In this document: positions 42,125 through 48,698 of the stretch, in pieces
Layout: every line of letters starts with the position of its first letter
Position numbering within the stretch: position 1 is the stretch's first letter
Assembly: GCF_034372165.1 (NCBI RefSeq)
Contig: NZ_CP139698.1
Coordinates: forward strand, 3,100,001-3,164,000
Length of the DNA stretch: 64,000 nt
Reading direction: 5' to 3'
Source of the DNA: Christiangramia sp. OXR-203
Lineage (GTDB): Bacteria > Bacteroidota > Bacteroidia > Flavobacteriales > Flavobacteriaceae
Position numbers and translations under genes: made by a program
Notes under the pieces: generated by a model
Database searches by the model: none
Told to the model about the DNA's origin: nothing
The model's input: only the letters and a program-made list of their open reading frames with translations

Positions 42125-43108
42125 TTAAAACCGGGTCTTTTTGTTTTGAATGAAATTGTGAAGTGTAGCTGAAGATACTTTGTTCGTATTGAGAACAATC
42201 ATTTCCTTTATAGCATCTTTACAGGCATTGGAAACATCGGCAAAGCTCAGTCCGACGGCTTCTTTTGCTAGAGCATTTATGGTTTTCCCTTTTGCGAGTT
42301 CATACCCCTTAAGCTGAACCTTTATAAGTTCAGCGATTTCTTTATCACCAGGAAGAGGGTATTGTATAATGTCATCAAAACGTCTAAATAACGCTTTGTC
42401 CAATGATTCAGGGATATTTGTCGCAGCTATCAAAAGACTATTTGATTCATCTTTCTCGATATTCATCAAAAAACTGTTCAGTACCCTTTTAATTTCCCCA
42501 ACATCGTTGCCATAGCTTCGATTGGAACCAATGGAATCAAATTCGTCAAATAAGTAAACAGCACGATGCTGATACATCGAATCAAATATCAACTTGAGTT
42601 TTGCGATTGATTCGCCCATATATCGGCTTATCAACCCGTCCAAGCGGATAATAAATAGTGGTATTTCCAAATCGCCCGCGATAGCTTTGGCGGTCATTGT
42701 TTTTCCACAACCTGGTGGTCCAACGAGCATCAGTTTTCGTCGGGGTTCCAAATTATGCTGCAAAAGTTGGTCAAATTTCTTTTGTTCAGAAAGAATGCGT
42801 ACAATGGCTTCTGAGACCTGCTGGGTCAAAACCATATCTTTGGTCTTGATGTGAGGTCTGTAAACTTCAAGTAAATCTTTGAGTTCCTTTTGGGCTTCGT
42901 TAACTGGAAGAATTCTCGTTTTTGAAACTGAATCTACTTTTCTTTTTGACTTGATTTTTTCAATCAATGCCTTCAGTTCCTCGGCAAGTTTTGTGTGCCC
43001 TTTTTTAGCTTCAGCTGCGGCAATCTGCATTGCTGTGGTGTAAAAACGGTTATCGTCTTCGTCACCAAAACTTTGTAACAATGCCTTTATTTTCTCTGCT
43101 GCTGCCAA
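42125..43108 (-). CDS. ietA: AAA+ ATPase of an IetAS-type defence pair
   Basis: 327 residues. An N-terminal helical region (about 1-95) precedes one classical AAA+ module: Walker A GPPGCGKTMTAKA (~133), pore-loop-like YMGESIAKL, Walker B VYLFDEFDSIG (~186), sensor 1 IAATNIPESLD, and arginine finger ALFRRFDDIIQYPLP, with a small alpha-helical lid. It resembles the FtsH/VPS4 group. It is 6 bp upstream of the cytosolic subtilase gene, forming an ATPase-protease couple on two chains. It would unfold or present targets, or restrain the protease until infection. Confidence 0.87.
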   Translation of the reverse strand: MAAAEKIKALLQSFGDEDDNRFYTTAMQIAAAEAKKGHTKLAEELKALIEKIKSKRKVDSVSKTRILPVNEAQKELKDLLEVYRPHIKTKDMVLTQQVSEAIVRILSEQKKFDQLLQHNLEPRRKLMLVGPPGCGKTMTAKAIAGDLEIPLFIIRLDGLISRYMGESIAKLKLIFDSMYQHRAVYLFDEFDSIGSNRSYGNDVGEIKRVLNSFLMNIEKDESNSLLIAATNIPESLDKALFRRFDDIIQYPLPGDKEIAELIKVQLKGYELAKGKTINALAKEAVGLSFADVSNACKDAIKEMIVLNTNKVSSATLHNFIQNKKTRF

Positions 43109-43177
43109 ATTATTTTTAACAAAAATAGTAAAATCGGAAAATTTTTATTCATTTATTTGAATGTATATTTTTTCGAA

Positions 43178-43840
43178 TTACTTTCTCTTATCCCCAGCCC
43201 CCTTATCAAAAGCAATCAAATTAAAGAGTTCCCGCATCCGGCTACGTACACGATTGCCATAGCGTTCTTCCAGTTCTTCAGCGTTGAGATTGGTGGTGGC
43301 GTGCGTCTTTATTTTCCGTTTAGTATCAAGATAGAGTTCGTAACGAGATAGTAAAACTTCACCCATCACATTCAAGTCCTTACCATAAAAACGGCCAGCT
43401 GGTTCTACACCCAAATCATCAAAACAGTAAAATTTGGTATTGCCATATTCCTCAACGGTTTTGAAACCCAAGTGGTTAAAACTAAACGTCACGTTCCGGC
43501 AAGGAATCATTTCGTAAGGCCTTTGCAGGGGGACGATATGCCGTAGCAGCTTCATTAAACTCGTCTTGCCACAGCCAACAGGCCCGGAAAGCAGGATACC
43601 CTTTTCGACGTCGATTTCATATTTCTCACAGTTTTCCTTATCCTTGATGAAATACGAACAGAGCTTCAGCAGAATACCTTTGTCCTCATCATAAATCTTG
43701 AACTTTTTACCAAACAGCAACTTGCCTTTAGCATTCAAATAAATCAAAATTTTCGGGAAGTCGTAGAGTACGCTTTTCCCATCAAATTTGCCCAACGAAT
43801 ATTCCGTGCCGCCTTCGGTGATTTTAGAGGGGTTGTCCAT
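43178..43840 (-). CDS. DnaC/IstB-like P-loop ATPase (helicase-loader type)
   Basis: 220 residues from the Met that begins MDNPSKITEGG; a longer frame reaches 43918 but would overlap the upstream gene by 95 bp, so the inner start (17-bp overlap) is preferred. Walker A LLSGPVGCGKTS (~100), Walker B-like FYCFDDLGVEP (~145), and a sensor/arginine region ATTNLNAEELEERYGNRVRSRMRELFNLI that matches DnaC/IstB-type ATPases. With the upstream winged-helix protein it forms a likely replication-initiation module for the excised circle. It is common on flavobacterial conjugative elements. Confidence 0.8.
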   Translation of the reverse strand: MDNPSKITEGGTEYSLGKFDGKSVLYDFPKILIYLNAKGKLLFGKKFKIYDEDKGILLKLCSYFIKDKENCEKYEIDVEKGILLSGPVGCGKTSLMKLLRHIVPLQRPYEMIPCRNVTFSFNHLGFKTVEEYGNTKFYCFDDLGVEPAGRFYGKDLNVMGEVLLSRYELYLDTKRKIKTHATTNLNAEELEERYGNRVRSRMRELFNLIAFDKGAGDKRK

Positions 43841-44576
43841 AGTCTTTTGTTTTAGTGGTTCGTAGGTTGTCCTTGATTTGGGACGGTTGTTTTTTCTTTG
43901 GCTTGTTTTCTGACTCAAATAATTCGGTTCTGTCCATCCAGTTTATGGCTACCGAACGCCAATCGCGAATCGGTTCGCCATCGCCTGTTTGCCAATCTCG
44001 GTCAGCGTAGTACTGGTAGAACTTTTCAGCTTCTGCTTTATCAAAATTCTTTTCCTCAAAAAAATCAACGACAGCCAGACAGTCCTTTGGCTGTTTTATA
44101 AAGTTTTCCTGTTTGGTATTGTTTGTATTAGATACCAATGCTTGTCCACCTATGGGACGGTTTTGGTTCATTACTTGTCCATTTTTGGGATGGTGGTGTC
44201 CCTCAAGCGATACACCTCTGGGATTGTACTGTTCCGCAAGCTGTTCCAATATGGGATTGTACTGTCCCGTAGCTGGTTCATCACTTGTCCCTAAAATGGA
44301 CATCTTGATTTTACTGCCCTTGTATGGATTGTTGGAAGGAAAGTAGGATAGGTATTCCCAAGAATGAAGCTCTGTTATGCACCTGTGGTAAGTTGATTTT
44401 GACCCAATCTTGGCCACCCGCATCAATTCTCTTCGATTTACATAGAACTCGTCCATAAAGCGACAGCTGTTCCATTCCTGGAACAGCGCCATATACAGAC
44501 TGATATGGGTAGGGTTTAGGCGGTCATCAAAATAGAACGTTTCAAAAGCCGCGTTGAGTAGCTTTATATAGTTCAT
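43824..44576 (-). CDS. Winged-helix replication-associated protein (DnaD/primosomal-like)
   Basis: 250 residues. The N-terminal ~95 residues form a winged helix (LNPTHISLYMALFQEWNSCRFMDEFYVNRRELMRVAKIGSKSTYHRCITELHSWEYLSY); the middle is low-complexity, Asn/Gln/Pro-rich and contains several short near-repeats (QYNP, QALV, MNQNRP); the C-terminal segment (FFEEKNFDKAEAEKFYQYYADRDWQTGDGEPIRDWRSVAINWM) is a DnaD/DnaB2-like motif with the characteristic final W. Together with the DnaC-like ATPase gene it overlaps, this suggests helicase loading at an ICE origin. The gene starts 4 bp after the small HTH gene stops. Confidence 0.75.
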   Translation of the reverse strand: MNYIKLLNAAFETFYFDDRLNPTHISLYMALFQEWNSCRFMDEFYVNRRELMRVAKIGSKSTYHRCITELHSWEYLSYFPSNNPYKGSKIKMSILGTSDEPATGQYNPILEQLAEQYNPRGVSLEGHHHPKNGQVMNQNRPIGGQALVSNTNNTKQENFIKQPKDCLAVVDFFEEKNFDKAEAEKFYQYYADRDWQTGDGEPIRDWRSVAINWMDRTELFESENKPKKKQPSQIKDNLRTTKTKDYGQPL

Positions 44577-44580
44577 AACA

Positions 44581-44865
44581 TCAGGAATTTAGTCCGTGGT
44601 GCACGCGGTTGGCATCCATTACCTTTTGAATTTCTTCGGCATCATAATAGATGATTCCGCCTACCTTAGTGTATGGCAAGGTGCCATTGATGCGAAGGTT
44701 TTGAAGTGTTCCCGGACTCACTTGAAGCAAATCCATTACTTCGGAAGATTTTAGATACTTCTTGATTTTTCCAGAAGCCTGTTTGGCTAAAAGACTTTTG
44801 ATGTCATCGAGCAATTCCATTTTGAATTCCCGAAGGTCGTCTGTGGTGATGATACTTGTCGGCAT
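44581..44865 (-). CDS. Small helix-turn-helix (HTH_17/excisionase-like) protein
   Basis: 94 residues. A helical N-terminus precedes a MerR-like HTH_17 domain (KKYLKSSEVMDLLQVSPGTLQNLRINGTLPYTKVGGIIYYDAEEIQKVM, about residues 38-85). Proteins of this type are the first gene of regulation/excision operons in Bacteroidota elements and may act as recombination directionality factor or transcription factor. It heads the operon with the replication genes. Its long upstream region carries a leader hairpin and two CCGTA/TACGG operator clusters, and the rteC gene lies just beyond. Confidence 0.85.
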   Translation of the reverse strand: MPTSIITTDDLREFKMELLDDIKSLLAKQASGKIKKYLKSSEVMDLLQVSPGTLQNLRINGTLPYTKVGGIIYYDAEEIQKVMDANRVHHGLNS

Positions 44866-44886
44866 AATAGAACGATTTTAAAAGAA

Positions 44887-44926
44887 AAGGACTATCAGAG
44901 GTTTATAATTTTTAATGATAGTCCTT
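44887..44926 (-). promoter_or_regulatory. Perfect 11-bp leader hairpin before the HTH operon
   Basis: AAGGACTATCA (44887-44897) and TGATAGTCCTT (44916-44926) are perfect complements with an 18-nt AT-rich loop, 22 nt upstream of the start codon. Could be an attenuator/regulatory stem in the mRNA or a protein site; no T-run follows on the minus strand. Confidence 0.55.
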
Positions 44927-44985
44927 AACCCGATTTGACTTTCGTTCTACAAATTTGATATGGATTATCGGATTTTCTTCCCCAG

Positions 44986-45002
44986 TACGACCGTACTACG
45001 GT
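44986..45002. promoter_or_regulatory. CCGTA/TACGG operator cluster A (upstream of HTH operon)
   Basis: Palindrome ACCGTA-C-TACGGT (44990-45002), with a third partial half-site TACGA at 44986, exactly 11 bp before TACGG at 44997. Confidence 0.6.
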
Positions 45003-45117
45003 GAAAATTTAACATCTTTAATTCTGGTATGATTTGGTGCTATTTGACTGTATTGATTCCGAAATTTTCACTCAAAACGAACTGAATTTTATGGGAACGA
45101 GGTTAAAAATGAAATCA

Positions 45118-45140
45118 CCGTAGGTCAACCGTACTACGGT
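45118..45140. promoter_or_regulatory. CCGTA/TACGG operator cluster B
   Basis: CCGTA at 45118, then the same 13-bp palindrome ACCGTA-C-TACGGT at 45128-45140; the two CCGTA copies are exactly 11 bp apart. A T8 run follows on the plus strand, so it could also act as a terminator there, but no plus-strand gene ends here. The rest of the 321-bp gap between the HTH gene and rteC shows nothing else I recognise. Confidence 0.6.
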
Positions 45141-45186
45141 TTTTTTTAATATTTTGATTTGATGGGAAGATAGCTGGAACAAGCCG

Positions 45187-46020
45187 CTACTTTTCACTTT
45201 TATCCATTTCAGAAATAAGGGAAGTGGTCAACTCATCAAGAAACAGGGTTCGGCTTTTTTTCCTGTTTTTGATGTCCTGATAGGTTTTGTAGATGTCTTT
45301 TGGCTCAACATCGAAAATCTGGCTTAAATAATCTGAAATTTTAACAATACTCAGACTGTTTTTAGAACCGAGACCTTTAGCGTGAAGCGCATAAATTAAT
45401 TCCACATAATCTGTATTGCTAAAAGGCCACTGCAATCGTTTTATGGGGTGTTTTTTCCCATTGAGTGATTTCTTTAGTTGAAAACGTCTTTCATCTAAAT
45501 ACTTCAACAGTTTTTGATAAGCCCTATACTTACCTAATAGCATATCCCGGGGAGTACAAAATTCAGGGTCTTGAAAGTAAAATTTTGAAGTGGTGATATG
45601 ATAACTATCCAGATAGTCCCTTGTAAAATATTCCTTATCAAAATGAGTGTGTCCAGCTTCGATATAACGACCAAAATCAAGATTGTACAGAAAGAACCGG
45701 TTAATTTTGTTGACTTTCTTTTTGATGGTTTTCAGCTGGCTATGTTTGTCAGCTTTTGGAAATTGAAGTTCAAAAGAATGAATCTCAGAAAAATGAATAA
45801 GTTCAATAAGCGGTACCTGTTTCGTGTGTTTGAAAAATCTTATTTCTTTTGCCATCGCATCAAAGCCCTCTCTAAGAACCTGTTTTTTGAGTTTGCTTAA
45901 AAGGTTACGGCACACCTCGATGGAACGATATGCCCTCTCCAATATTGAGTTATTTTCAGAGGCTATTTCATTCAGTTGTGTTGTTAAGCTTTCCGATAGT
46001 ATTTCGAGTTTCATCAGCAA
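45187..46020 (-). CDS. rteC: RteC-family regulator
   Basis: 277 residues, all-alpha in the first half, with the RteC family pattern (LKKQVLREGFDAMAKEIRFFKHTKQVPLIELIHFSEIHSFELQFP ... KKVNKINRFFLYNLDFGRYIEAGHTHFDKEYF) and a C-terminal winged-helix-like part (NTDYVELIYALHAKGLGS ... LSQIFDVEPKDIYKTYQDIKNRKKSRTLFLDELTTSL). In CTnDOT, RteC turns on excision genes by binding inverted repeats upstream of them. The RteA/RteB two-component pair and tetQ are absent here, so its own control must differ. Phased CCGTA/TACGG sites lie upstream of this gene and upstream of the HTH operon. Confidence 0.92.
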   Translation of the reverse strand: MLMKLEILSESLTTQLNEIASENNSILERAYRSIEVCRNLLSKLKKQVLREGFDAMAKEIRFFKHTKQVPLIELIHFSEIHSFELQFPKADKHSQLKTIKKKVNKINRFFLYNLDFGRYIEAGHTHFDKEYFTRDYLDSYHITTSKFYFQDPEFCTPRDMLLGKYRAYQKLLKYLDERRFQLKKSLNGKKHPIKRLQWPFSNTDYVELIYALHAKGLGSKNSLSIVKISDYLSQIFDVEPKDIYKTYQDIKNRKKSRTLFLDELTTSLISEMDKSEK

Positions 46021-46187
46021 CCGCCTTGGAGTGAGACAACATAATTCGAGATTCTAGTGGGTTGGTAATTGTTGTTGAAGTCCCATAACAATCAGTAGTG
46101 TGATGCTTAAAAGACTTTAACGAATACTAAAATCATTCAAAATCCAGTAAAATTAACGAAAAGGGGTAGCTTTCTAAGCTTTAAAAG

Positions 46188-46225
46188 CCGTATTTCATTA
46201 CGGATTAATCCGTATTCTAATACGG
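46188..46225. promoter_or_regulatory. Phased array of four CCGTA/TACGG half-sites upstream of rteC
   Basis: CCGTA 46188, TACGG 46199, CCGTA 46210, TACGG 46221: alternating orientation at exact 11-bp steps, about 168 bp before the rteC start. The same half-sites occur at clusters A and B before the HTH operon. Confidence 0.7.
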
Positions 46226-46262
46226 ATATTACTTTATCTTAAGAATGTCATAGTGAAGAGCT

Positions 46263-47210
46263 TTATTTCCTCTTCCCCTTGAACCGTCGCACAAATTCGC
46301 GTCTGTTTTGTACTTCAGCTTTTTTGAAGATGTTTGAAGCGTGTTTAGAAACTGTACCTTCAGCAATAAACAGATAGCTTCCTATATTCTTGTACGATTT
46401 GCCATCGAGTATGAGGTTGGCTACCTCAATTTCTCTTTTGGATAAATCGAGGTTAGAAAAATATTTTAAGATAACAATATTTTTTGCTTCTCTAGCATTA
46501 TCGGTATATCCTAACCTGTGCAAGAATTGTTCTATTTTTAAATCTTGATATATGTTAATACGGATGAGTGCCACGGCAAGGACAAAGTAGCCAGCATTTA
46601 CAATCAACTGTTCCATTACCTGAAAATCCCCGAGTGCAACTATAATAGGCATAAGCACTATAGATAATAAAGTAAGATAACCAGTGGCAATCCTATCCCT
46701 ATAAAACCTATTTGTAGCACCCCCTTTTTCCTTATAAAGCTGAATTAACGGTGCGCTGATTTTAACGAGAAATGCAATGGCGACTGCAACAGGAATAAAA
46801 ATAAATGAATATTTAGCGATACCAATATCTTGCCAGATGATTAGCGGAAGGACAAAAAAGAAAATAAATGCGGAAATGAGAATTATCATTAAATGGCGTA
46901 GGGTAAAGAATTTTAAATGACCAATGTCAAATTCAGAATACACATAATATACATAGTACAAGGCGGTGTAGAGACCTACGCCGTAAGCCACGATATATTG
47001 AATGGTTAGCGGTATAGGAATATTTGTATCTGGGAAAATTCCCGAAAAAAAATTATACGCTATCAATGAGATTGTGAACCAAATGAAGCGGTTGGTCGAC
47101 TTACTGTCTCGTTTCTTTAATGAAATAATAACAAAATTCGTAAACAGTATTAATTGAACCGCTATGATAAAGAAAGTGACGATATGCATTTCGGAGCCAA
47201 ATACCGTCAT
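46263..47210 (-). CDS. Membrane-bound LuxR-type regulator
   Basis: 315 residues. Seven hydrophobic segments (about 10-28, 38-58, 66-90, 103-125, 132-152, 175-195, 205-222) form an N-terminal membrane domain, followed by a cytoplasmic LuxR/GerE helix-turn-helix (LSKREIEVANLILDGKSYKNIGSYLFIAEGTVSKHASNIFKKAEV, about 252-297). Such one-protein sensors are common in flavobacteria and their ligands are unknown. The start overlaps the stop of the acetyltransferase gene by one base, so the two form an operon. Confidence 0.88.
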   Translation of the reverse strand: MTVFGSEMHIVTFFIIAVQLILFTNFVIISLKKRDSKSTNRFIWFTISLIAYNFFSGIFPDTNIPIPLTIQYIVAYGVGLYTALYYVYYVYSEFDIGHLKFFTLRHLMIILISAFIFFFVLPLIIWQDIGIAKYSFIFIPVAVAIAFLVKISAPLIQLYKEKGGATNRFYRDRIATGYLTLLSIVLMPIIVALGDFQVMEQLIVNAGYFVLAVALIRINIYQDLKIEQFLHRLGYTDNAREAKNIVILKYFSNLDLSKREIEVANLILDGKSYKNIGSYLFIAEGTVSKHASNIFKKAEVQNRREFVRRFKGKRK

Positions 47211-47794
47211 CAGATTGTGGGTTTAGCCCTTTTTCTGAAAAGCATCAGTCGATAGGGTAAACCTGTATCAATATTGGCAAAGTTTTCGAAGCCATGATTT
47301 TCGTAAAAGTCTATATTCCTTTTGGTAGAAGTTTCTAGATGGATATCCTGCCCTTTCTTATCGGCAAATTCAATTATTTCTTCAAGGAGCATACCCCCAT
47401 AACCCTTTCCGGAATCAAAAGGATTTACCCCGATATACCACAAGTGGATAAATGGCTCATTTGGATGATGCTTTTTAATTAACGATTCTCGTTTAAGAAT
47501 AGTAGGCACCCTTCTTAGACCAATAACATTTATGGCCAACTTTAAGTCTTTATAAAAGGACTTGAAACTGAATTTTTTCTTTTGTGGAAAAAGTATTAGC
47601 CCAACAGCCTTTCTATTTTCAGAAATAAAAACTTTACCAGTAAGTTCGGCCATTTCGTAGCTGTAGCTCATTAGAGCGGGGATTTTTTCATTATCACCCC
47701 CAACTACCAGGTTCACGGATTTGTTCTCTTTGAAGGAACTGGAAAGTATATCAATGACTAAATCCTTATCGTTAAAAATTTCTGGTCTTGGCAT
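47210..47794 (-). CDS. GNAT-family N-acetyltransferase
   Basis: 194 residues. Acetyl-CoA site: HLWYIGVNPFDSGKGYGGMLLEEII (about residues 112-136, with the GxGxG-like KGYGG turn), followed by VHLETSTKRNIDFYENHGF typical of the GNAT C-terminal half. The N-terminal part (SSFKENKSVNLVVGG ... ALMSYSYEMAELTGKVFISEN) is that of the YycN/YkkB-type group seen in Bacteroidota. Substrate unknown; it may modify a drug or small amine. It is translationally coupled to the membrane LuxR regulator, which may control it. Confidence 0.85.
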   Translation of the reverse strand: MPRPEIFNDKDLVIDILSSSFKENKSVNLVVGGDNEKIPALMSYSYEMAELTGKVFISENRKAVGLILFPQKKKFSFKSFYKDLKLAINVIGLRRVPTILKRESLIKKHHPNEPFIHLWYIGVNPFDSGKGYGGMLLEEIIEFADKKGQDIHLETSTKRNIDFYENHGFENFANIDTGLPYRLMLFRKRAKPTI

Positions 47795-48204
47795 TGTATT
47801 TTTGGCACATTAAAGTTATCCTGGCTTTTTAGGTAAATGACACACTATCCTTAGAATAAGCTTTTTCAATGATTTAATGAGAGGAAACATTCTCGGATTC
47901 GAGAAATTTTATAATCCACTTTTTTTTTGTATCAATTTTTGGGTTTTCCTAATTCAAGCCTTCAGAGGTATCTTCGCTTACAAGAATATGATTCGTTATG
48001 TTAAGTTCACTATTTTTTAGATTTTTCATTAAATCAAACGTTTGTGTATAATCCCTTTCAGAACAAAAAAGTATAATAGAAGAATGGTAAGAACCAGAAG
48101 AATAGATAAAAAATCAACTTCTCTTTGCCGCTACGTGTTATTTGAATCCCTCCTGGTTTTTGATCTTTTCTCTATCGGGTTCTTCTTGCACTCGCTTGAT
48201 GCTG
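47795..48204. other. 410-bp gene-free gap with one palindrome
   Basis: Contains the perfect palindrome TTCTCG-GATT-CGAGAA (47890-47905), about 96 bp upstream of the GNAT start, a possible operator. A 60-codon plus-strand frame at 48042-48224 overlaps the next gene's end, has no family resemblance and is not called. Nothing else recognised. Confidence 0.55.
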
Positions 48205-48510
48205 CTAGTTTTCAGAGGCTATAATCTTTCCTTGTTTGTCGAAGTAGATTTCCAGATGTTTATCGTCAGGACTTTCCACTTCTAATTCATATAAAGTTCC
48301 CATGTCGGTTTCCACTTTTTCTACTTCTTCTATTTCCCAGTCCTTGTATTCTGAGCTCTCAAAGGCAGTCTGTACAGACGCCGGTAAGTCAGCATATTCA
48401 ATTTCCTCTTCGCTGATTTCTTTAAAATTGTGGTTCTTGTTTTCGCAGCTTACTGTTACAGCCACGAATAACAAACAAGCTATTACAAAGCATACATTTT
48501 TAAATCGCAT
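48205..48510 (-). CDS. PepSY-like (DUF2874) secreted lipoprotein, copy 1
   Basis: 101 residues from the Met starting the signal sequence (MRFKNVCFVIACLLF); a longer frame adds 13 residues before it and is rejected. Lipobox VTVSC (~22). The mature part (EEIEYADLPASVQTAFESSEYKDWEIEEVEKVETDMGTLYELEVESPDDKHLEIYFDKQGKII) is a single PepSY-like domain, a beta-lactamase-inhibitor-type fold of periplasmic binding or inhibition proteins. It is a clear paralogue of the protein at 54819-55163, which shares ELSEEAIEFSDLPKAVQDAF and IEEVEKVET. Both genes have the CTGTAGAAAT box exactly 46 bp before the start codon. Confidence 0.85.
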   Translation of the reverse strand: MRFKNVCFVIACLLFVAVTVSCENKNHNFKEISEEEIEYADLPASVQTAFESSEYKDWEIEEVEKVETDMGTLYELEVESPDDKHLEIYFDKQGKIIASEN

Positions 48511-48547
48511 AATAATCTTTTTTTTATTTCTTACTAAAACCCATTTC

Positions 48548-48579
48548 AATGATACAAACCGATTCTGTAGAAATTCGGG
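48548..48579 (-). promoter_or_regulatory. CTGTAGAAAT promoter box 1 (PepSY-like gene 1)
   Basis: Plus-strand CTGTAGAAAT at 48565-48574 within an AAACCGATT...TCGGG context. On the minus strand it sits directly upstream of a -7-like box (CAATGATA on plus, one mismatch to TAnnTTTG), i.e. in the -33 position. Confidence 0.7.
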
Positions 48580-48698
48580 ATTACAAGGAGAAGATTTATT
48601 GTCTCATCTGTGTTGCGAACTTACTTGAATTAACTATTTCAAATAAAATCAATTACCTACATTGTATCACATTAAACAGGTATCTGGTAGTTTTCTTT

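Noticed and set aside
44990-45140. ACCGTACTACGGT copies as simple terminators
   Set aside because: Only the second copy has a T-run, and no plus-strand gene ends nearby. The same half-sites recur in a phased array before rteC, which fits operators better.
48042-48224. 60-codon frame between GNAT and PepSY-like gene 1
   Set aside because: Overlaps the end of the next gene, composition is Phe/Arg-rich as expected from AT-rich intergenic DNA, no motif.
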